Source: Lachnospiraceae bacterium
GTDB lineage: Bacteria; Bacillota; Clostridia; Lachnospirales; Lachnospiraceae
NCBI GenBank assembly: GCA_024699395.1
Contig: JAILPU010000079.1
Coordinates: 1 to 7,388, forward strand
Direction of reading: 5' to 3'
DNA: 7,388 bases
Shown here: positions 1 to 7,388 of the stretch, piece after piece
Layout: each line of letters starts with the position of its first letter
How positions within the stretch are numbered: position 1 is the first letter of the stretch
Made by a program: the position numbers and the translations under genes
Notes under the pieces: model-generated
Seen by the model: only the letters and a program-made list of their open reading frames with translations
Told to the model about the DNA's origin: nothing
Database searches by the model: none

Positions 1-1016
1 ATCATTCCCACACCGATCTTTAAGGAATCATGGGTTGTAAACCTGCAAAGCTTTGCCATTATACCGCATCCTATGATCTTACATATAATAGCGACAAAGA
101 CAAACAAAAGGGAAAATATTATAATCTCCTTATTTATGTTATCAATACTTGTCTTAAGTCCTATACTTGCAAAGAAAACAGGACCGAACAACATGTAGGA
201 ATTAACATCCATCTTGCTTGCTATATAATCGGAATCCTGAAGGGAACAAAGAATTATTCCCGCTACATATGCTCCGGTAATATCCGCAATACCAAAAACT
301 ACTTCCGCAAGATAGGCAAATACAAAGCAGATGGCAAGTCCCAGAATGGGAATTCTTCTGGTGTGTGGGTGTCTAAGATCCACATTTTTAAATATCTTAT
401 AGAGAACAAATCCCACAACCAATGCGAAAACAAAGAATAAAACTGTGCTTCCCACTATTTTAACAGGATTGGAATCAGGATCCTTTAATCCTATTACAAA
501 GGTAAGTACCACAATTCCTATAACGTCATCAATTATTGCGGCGCTTAAAATGGTGGTTCCCACTTCACCCTTTAATTTGCCCAGTTCTTTTAAGGCCTGA
601 ACCGTTATACTAACACTTGTTGCCGTCATTATCACACCGATAAATACAGCTGAGTAAAAGTCCTCTCTCATAAAGGGAGTTACATGATAAAAGGCCATAT
701 ACAGTATTGTTCCTCCCACGAGAGGGACAAATACACCTGAAAGGGCTATAAAAAATGCTTTCACTCCGGTCTTCATAAGGTCTCTTAAATTGGTTTCAAG
801 ACCTGCGGAAAACATTAGAAGTATTACTCCTATCTCCGCCATCTGGGAAAGAAAATCTGTCTGCTGTACAATACCAAGAATACTGGGTCCTATCAAAAGT
901 CCGGCTATGATTTCACCCACTACCTGAGGAGCTTTAAGCTTTCTGGCCAAAAGTCCGAAAAATTTGGAAAAAACCATAATAATGGCAAGATCGAGAAATA
1001 TACCATAATCGTTCAT
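1..1016 (-). CDS. Cation:proton antiporter, CPA2 family (partial, 3' end beyond window)
   Basis: An open frame of 338 codons starts at ATG 1016-1014 and is still open at the left edge, so the C-terminus is missing. It encodes a very hydrophobic protein with about 11 visible membrane segments (roughly residues 4-24, 32-48, 59-74, 87-110, 120-142, 152-177, 185-209, 220-242, 246-259, 274-291 and 298-323). Family marks are PQVVGEIIAGLLIGPSILG (30-48), TATSVSITVQ (131-140), AAIIDDVIGIVVL (159-171) and FFASIGL (281-287). The paired Asp163-Asp164 matches the ion-binding DD pair of NapA/NhaA-like electrogenic Na+/H+ exchangers, rather than the QD form of Kef potassium systems; the exact ion is inferred. 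It would act in the cytoplasmic membrane in pH and sodium homeostasis. Whether a C-terminal regulatory domain (RCK/TrkA) follows cannot be seen. A GGGTGAT ribosome site supports the start. The gene follows gyrA on the same strand, 57 bases downstream. Confidence 0.9.
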   Translation of the reverse strand, partial: MNDYGIFLDLAIIMVFSKFFGLLARKLKAPQVVGEIIAGLLIGPSILGIVQQTDFLSQMAEIGVILLMFSAGLETNLRDLMKTGVKAFFIALSGVFVPLVGGTILYMAFYHVTPFMREDFYSAVFIGVIMTATSVSITVQALKELGKLKGEVGTTILSAAIIDDVIGIVVLTFVIGLKDPDSNPVKIVGSTVLFFVFALVVGFVLYKIFKNVDLRHPHTRRIPILGLAICFVFAYLAEVVFGIADITGAYVAGIILCSLQDSDYIASKMDVNSYMLFGPVFFASIGLKTSIDNINKEIIIFSLLFVFVAIICKIIGCGIMAKLCRFTTHDSLKIGVGM

Positions 1017-1019
1017 AAT

Positions 1020-1028
1020 ATCACCCTT
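1020..1028 (-). promoter_or_regulatory. Ribosome binding site of the antiporter gene
   Basis: On the minus strand the sequence AAGGGTGAT lies four bases before the ATG at 1016. GGTGAT matches the 3' half of the extended Shine-Dalgarno consensus (AAGGAGGTGATC). It supports MNDYGIF as the N-terminus. It lies outside the upstream hairpin, so that hairpin does not directly hide it. Confidence 0.6.
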
Positions 1029-1041
1029 TCTTTCACGTTCA

Positions 1042-1070
1042 AGTTCCCCCCAGGTAAACCGGAGGGAACT
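1042..1070 (-). other. Intergenic stem-loop directly after gyrA, not a canonical terminator
   Basis: The arms 1042-1053 and 1059-1070 pair around a five-base loop (1054-1058). In minus-strand RNA all 12 positions pair, with two G-U wobbles (1049/1063 and 1052/1060); in plus-strand RNA the same two positions would be C-A mismatches. The hairpin begins three bases after the gyrA stop and ends 25 bases before the antiporter start. In the gene direction it is followed by UUGAACG, with no U-tract, so it does not look like a normal intrinsic terminator of gyrA. A short T-run (1072-1075) sits on the other side, which would suit only plus-strand transcription. Likely roles are partial termination, 3'-end protection of gyrA mRNA or a processing site; the choice between them is inference. 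Confidence 0.65.
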
Positions 1071-1073
1071 GTT

Positions 1074-3578
1074 TTAATTATCATTCATTTTTTGAGCTGC
1101 ATCTTCGACGTTATCGAATTCCTCTGTTCCGTCAGAGATTTTTTCTCTTACTTTGGCTATCTTTGCTACCTTGACGCCCTTATCCAGATTTATAAGTTTA
1201 ACACCCTGAGTGATTCTTCCAAGCTCGGAGACATCTCCCATTCTTATCTGGATTATTGTACCGCAATCGGTTATCATAAGTATCTCATGATCGTCATTTA
1301 CTGCTTTTACTCCCACAAGATCCCCTTTCTTATCTGTTATCTTATAGCACTTAACACCCTTTCCTCCACGGTTCTGAACATTGAACTCATCTATTGAAGT
1401 TCTCTTACCCATACCGTTTTCGGAAACTATAAGAAGGGAATTACCCTGACTCTTTAACTGCATTCCCACGATTTCATCACCGGGATTGAGGTTCATACCT
1501 CTTACACCCATACTGGTTCTTCCCGTTGCCCTGACATCGCTTTCCTTAAATCTTATACACATTCCCTGTTTTGTAACAAAGAAAAGATCCTCGGTGGGAA
1601 CCGTTGTCTTAACCTCTATAAGTTCATCATCGTCGTTAAGGTTAATGGACACAAGACCGTTTTTACGGATATTTGCAAATTCTGACAGTGGTGTCTTTTT
1701 AACGGTACCGCATTTTGTTACCATAAACATATTCTTTCCGCTGTCATAATCGCTTATGGGTATCATCGCAGTGATCTTCTCGCCGGGATTAAGCTGAAGA
1801 AGATTAATAATAGCTGTTCCTCTGGCTGTTCTTGAGGCCTCGGGAATTTCATACGCCTTTAATCTGTATACCCTTCCCTTATTGGTAAAGAAGTTAAGGT
1901 AATCATGGGTACTCATCATAAGAAGATCTTCGATATAATCCTCATCGATGGTCTGCATACCCTTTATTCCCTTACCTCCCCTGTTCTGGGATTTGAAATT
2001 ATCAATAGTCATTCTCTTGACATAGCCGAGACTTGTCATGGCTATTATTGTATTTTCTCTGGGAATAAGATCCTCGGTATTTATCTCGGACTCATCAATA
2101 CCTATGCTGCTTCTTCTCTCATCACCGTATTTATCTGCAATTTCAGTAATCTCTTCTTTAATAACACCAAGGAGAACCTTTTCATCTCCCAGGATTGCTT
2201 TAAGTTCAGCTATTTTCTTAACCAGCTCTTCGTGTTCGTCACTGAGCTTTTCTCTTTCCAAACCGGTAAGAGCTCTCAGTCTCATGTCCACAATGGCCTG
2301 AGCCTGTGCATCACTGAATCCGAAGCGGCCTATAAGATTTTCCTTGGCTTCTGCAGTATTACTGCTTCCTCTGATTATGGTTATTATCTCATCGATAACA
2401 TCAAGAGCTTTTAACAAGCCCTGAAGGATATGGTCTCTTTCTTCCGCTTTATTGAGATCGTATCTTGTCCTTCTGGTTACAACCTCTTCCTGATGCTTTA
2501 AATAATACTTAAGCATATCCAGAAGATTCATTATCTTGGGCTCATTATTTACAAGAGCCAGCATTATAACACCGAAGGTGTCCTGTAACTGTGTATGTTT
2601 GTAAAGCTTATTGAGAATGATATTGGGATTTGCGTCCTTCCTGAGCTCGATAACTACTCTTACGCCTTCTCTGTTGGACTCATCCCTGATATCTGTTATT
2701 CCGTCTATCTTTTTTAACTTAACAAGCTCCGCAATCTTAATAATAAGATTGGCCTTATTTACCATATAAGGGAGCTCTGTAGCTATTATCTGGCATTTTC
2801 CGTTGGGAAGAGTCTCGATATTGGTAACAGCTCTTACTCTTACCTTACCGCGGCCTGTTCTGTAGGCATCTTCACAGCCTCTTGTTCCCATTATCATTCC
2901 CCCTGTGGGGAAATCGGGAGCCTTTACTATTCCTATTACTTCATCAAGCTCTGTTTCTCTGTCTTTATCAACTTTGTTGTCGATTATTTTTACAACCGCT
3001 TTAACAACTTCTTTTAAATTGTGGGGAGGTATGTTGGTAGCCATACCTACGGCGATACCGGTGGTACCGTTTACAAGAAGATTGGGATAACGGCTGGGAA
3101 GTACAACAGGCTCTTTTTCCGTCTCATCAAAGTTGGGAACAAAATCAACCGTATCTTTGTTGATATCGGAAAGAAGTTCCATTGAAATCTTTGAAAGTCT
3201 TGCCTCGGTGTATCGCATTGCAGCGGCACCGTCACCGTCCATGGAACCAAAGTTTCCGTGACCGTCCACAAGAGGATATCTTGTATTCCAGTCCTGAGCC
3301 ATATTTACAAGAGCACCGTAAATGGAACTGTCACCGTGGGGATGGTATTTACCCATTGTATCACCCACGATACGGGCACTCTTTCTGTGAGGCTTATCGG
3401 GACCGTTATTAAGCTCTATCATTGAATAAAGGACACGCCTCTGAACAGGCTTCAAACCGTCCCTTACATCAGGAAGTGCTCTGGATGCTATAACACTCAT
3501 AGCATAGTCGATATAAAAGGTTCTCATTCTTTCATTAAGATCAACTTCCTGAATCTTATCAAATATATTTTCTTCCAT
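1074..3578 (-). CDS. gyrA: DNA gyrase subunit A
   Basis: This 834-residue protein is the DNA-cleaving subunit of DNA gyrase (A2B2), which introduces negative supercoils using ATP hydrolysed by GyrB. The winged-helix/tower breakage-reunion domain covers about residues 10-490, with catalytic Tyr123 in [11 protein letters not shown] (118-128). The quinolone-determining region [10 protein letters not shown] is at 79-88. A charged coiled-coil region lies near 365-480. The C-terminal beta-pinwheel DNA-wrapping domain runs from about 510, with GyrA-box QNRGGKG at 531-537 and the identical heptad again at 735-741. The tail is acidic (E819-D833). Length is normal for Bacillota GyrA, and GyrA boxes argue against the paralogue ParC. 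The start is set by GGAGG four bases upstream. It lies 29 bases after gyrB, so the two subunits are almost certainly co-transcribed. At the position equivalent to E. coli Asp87 it has Gly88. Confidence 0.98.
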   Translation of the reverse strand: MEENIFDKIQEVDLNERMRTFYIDYAMSVIASRALPDVRDGLKPVQRRVLYSMIELNNGPDKPHRKSARIVGDTMGKYHPHGDSSIYGALVNMAQDWNTRYPLVDGHGNFGSMDGDGAAAMRYTEARLSKISMELLSDINKDTVDFVPNFDETEKEPVVLPSRYPNLLVNGTTGIAVGMATNIPPHNLKEVVKAVVKIIDNKVDKDRETELDEVIGIVKAPDFPTGGMIMGTRGCEDAYRTGRGKVRVRAVTNIETLPNGKCQIIATELPYMVNKANLIIKIAELVKLKKIDGITDIRDESNREGVRVVIELRKDANPNIILNKLYKHTQLQDTFGVIMLALVNNEPKIMNLLDMLKYYLKHQEEVVTRRTRYDLNKAEERDHILQGLLKALDVIDEIITIIRGSSNTAEAKENLIGRFGFSDAQAQAIVDMRLRALTGLEREKLSDEHEELVKKIAELKAILGDEKVLLGVIKEEITEIADKYGDERRSSIGIDESEINTEDLIPRENTIIAMTSLGYVKRMTIDNFKSQNRGGKGIKGMQTIDEDYIEDLLMMSTHDYLNFFTNKGRVYRLKAYEIPEASRTARGTAIINLLQLNPGEKITAMIPISDYDSGKNMFMVTKCGTVKKTPLSEFANIRKNGLVSINLNDDDELIEVKTTVPTEDLFFVTKQGMCIRFKESDVRATGRTSMGVRGMNLNPGDEIVGMQLKSQGNSLLIVSENGMGKRTSIDEFNVQNRGGKGVKCYKITDKKGDLVGVKAVNDDHEILMITDCGTIIQIRMGDVSELGRITQGVKLINLDKGVKVAKIAKVREKISDGTEEFDNVEDAAQKMNDN

Positions 3579-3582
3579 TTTT

Positions 3583-3587
3583 CCTCC
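3583..3587 (-). promoter_or_regulatory. Ribosome binding site of gyrA
   Basis: Minus-strand GGAGG is followed by four A residues and then the ATG at 3578. This is the strongest Shine-Dalgarno match in the window. It fixes the gyrA start at [10 protein letters not shown] within the 29-base gap after the gyrB stop. Confidence 0.8.
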
Positions 3588-3607
3588 GCAGAAAAATCAA
3601 ATATCCG

Positions 3608-6815
<3,208 letters not shown>

Positions 6816-6832
6816 TTTGTCATCCGTTTCTG

Positions 6833-7039
6833 TCAGTCGATCTTCAAAGTATTGTTGTCATATTCAACAATATCTCCCTTAACAAGCTTCTTACCTCTCA
6901 TGGTACAAACGGATCCGTTAACCTTAACTTTTCCTTCGGTTATCTCATATTTGGCATCCACGCCTGACTCAACTAAACCAGCCGCTTTAAGCGCCTGGCC
7001 CAGTTTTATATATTCATCTTTAATCTTAAAATTCTGCAT
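6833..7039 (-). CDS. yaaA: S4-domain RNA-binding protein YaaA (RlbA-like)
   Basis: This 68-residue protein consists almost entirely of one S4 RNA-binding fold. The visible pattern is IKLGQALKAAGLVESGVDAK (11-30), then VKVNG (38-42), RGKKLVKGDIVEY (48-60) and a short tail. Small stand-alone S4 proteins between dnaN and recF are a conserved mark of the Bacillota origin region; the B. subtilis member YaaA (RlbA) has been linked to ribosome assembly. It is cytosolic and probably binds rRNA; the exact target cannot be told from sequence. The start lies 11 bases after the dnaN stop, and a TAAGTGGA ribosome-site-like sequence overlaps that stop. The S4 family also includes Hsp15 and ribosomal large-subunit pseudouridine synthases, but no second domain is present here. 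Confidence 0.93.
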   Translation of the reverse strand: MQNFKIKDEYIKLGQALKAAGLVESGVDAKYEITEGKVKVNGSVCTMRGKKLVKGDIVEYDNNTLKID

Positions 7040-7050
7040 ATCAGATCCAC

Positions 7051-7388
7051 TTAATCGTTTTTAATATTTACAGGAAGAACAACATAAATGTAGCTTTCAT
7101 CCTCATCTTTTATAAAGCAGGGTGACTTTGAATTAAGCATATATAATCCAACCTTCTCGTCATCTATAACTTTCAAAGCATCCATTACGAACTTGGGATT
7201 AAAGCCTATAACAATATCCTTACCTGTCTTTTCGGCCTCAATATCCTCATCCATTTTACCGAGATCTGAATTAATGCTTAATCTTATGCTGTTTTCACCG
7301 GTACTGATAACAATGGGTTTCTTGCTTCCTTCTTTCACAAGAAGAACAGCTCTGTCAATGGAATCCATTAACATCTTGTTGTTAACTG
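7051..7388 (-). CDS. dnaN: DNA polymerase III beta subunit, sliding clamp (partial, C-terminal end)
   Basis: Only the last 111 codons lie in the window; the frame is open at the right edge and ends at TAA 7053-7051. The clamp is a ring-shaped homodimer that tethers DNA polymerase III and other enzymes to DNA. The visible part corresponds to domain III: a start-of-domain stretch with SIDRAVLLVKEG, the block FNPKFVMDALKVIDDEKVGLY, which matches the family pattern of a conserved helix (YMMDALKAL in B. subtilis), and the terminal YIYVVLPVNIKND, matching the family's closing ILPVR-type strand. The C-terminus is about eight residues past the PV pair, slightly longer than usual. An internal ATG at 7374 is not the true start. 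Its position ahead of yaaA, recF and gyrB is the canonical one and implies dnaA upstream, outside the window. Confidence 0.95.
   Translation of the reverse strand, partial: VNNKMLMDSIDRAVLLVKEGSKKPIVISTGENSIRLSINSDLGKMDEDIEAEKTGKDIVIGFNPKFVMDALKVIDDEKVGLYMLNSKSPCFIKDEDESYIYVVLPVNIKND

Noticed and set aside
30..440. A plus-strand open frame of 136 codons near the left edge.
   Set aside because: It is antisense to the antiporter, whose minus-strand frame has clear family motifs and membrane segments. The plus-strand product looks like a random translation.
1042..1075. The intergenic hairpin read as a plus-strand intrinsic terminator, because TTTT follows it at 1072-1075.
   Set aside because: There is no plus-strand gene to terminate, the T-run is short, and the stem has two C-A mismatches in plus-strand RNA.
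1905..2414. A long plus-strand open frame (169 codons) antisense to gyrA.
   Set aside because: It lies wholly within gyrA, its translation has no recognisable domain, and there is no supporting ribosome site. The gyrA frame explains the sequence.

Overview
The window is an almost gap-free block of co-directional housekeeping genes, all read from the minus strand. In transcription order (right to left) they are dnaN (3' end only), a small S4-domain gene (yaaA/rlbA), recF, gyrB, gyrA and a cation:proton antiporter gene that runs off the left edge. The first five genes are the classic oriC-proximal cluster of Bacillota, normally preceded by dnaA. dnaA and the origin would therefore lie just beyond the right-hand edge.

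The DNA is AT-rich. The gyrase proteins resemble those of Clostridia, most likely Lachnospiraceae (Butyrivibrio-like). The clues are the GyrB strings around residues 400-470 and the GyrA string [17 protein letters not shown]. This assignment rests on memory of family sequences, not on a search.

Layout: 7051-7388 holds the C-terminal domain of the DNA polymerase III sliding clamp. 6833-7039 is the S4 RNA-binding protein. 5706-6815 is RecF. 3608-5713 is GyrB, overlapping the end of recF. 1074-3578 is GyrA. 1042-1070 is a strong hairpin just after the gyrA stop. 1-1016 is the antiporter, 3' end missing. Gaps between genes are 11, 17, -8, 29 and 57 bases, so no stretch over 300 bases lacks a gene. 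No promoter is obvious inside the block, which fits transcription from upstream, probably a dnaA promoter.

The first five genes serve chromosome replication and upkeep: clamp processivity, recombinational repair of stalled forks (RecF), supercoiling (gyrase) and probably ribosome maturation (S4 protein). The antiporter is functionally unrelated and appears to be a local neighbour of gyrA.

I found no new multi-gene system. The points worth a second look are a charged insertion of about 50 residues in GyrB, a natural glycine at the quinolone-determining GyrA position equivalent to E. coli Asp87, a hairpin after gyrA whose imperfect pairs are G-U wobbles only in the gyrA transcript, and two identical GyrA-box heptads in the GyrA C-terminal domain.
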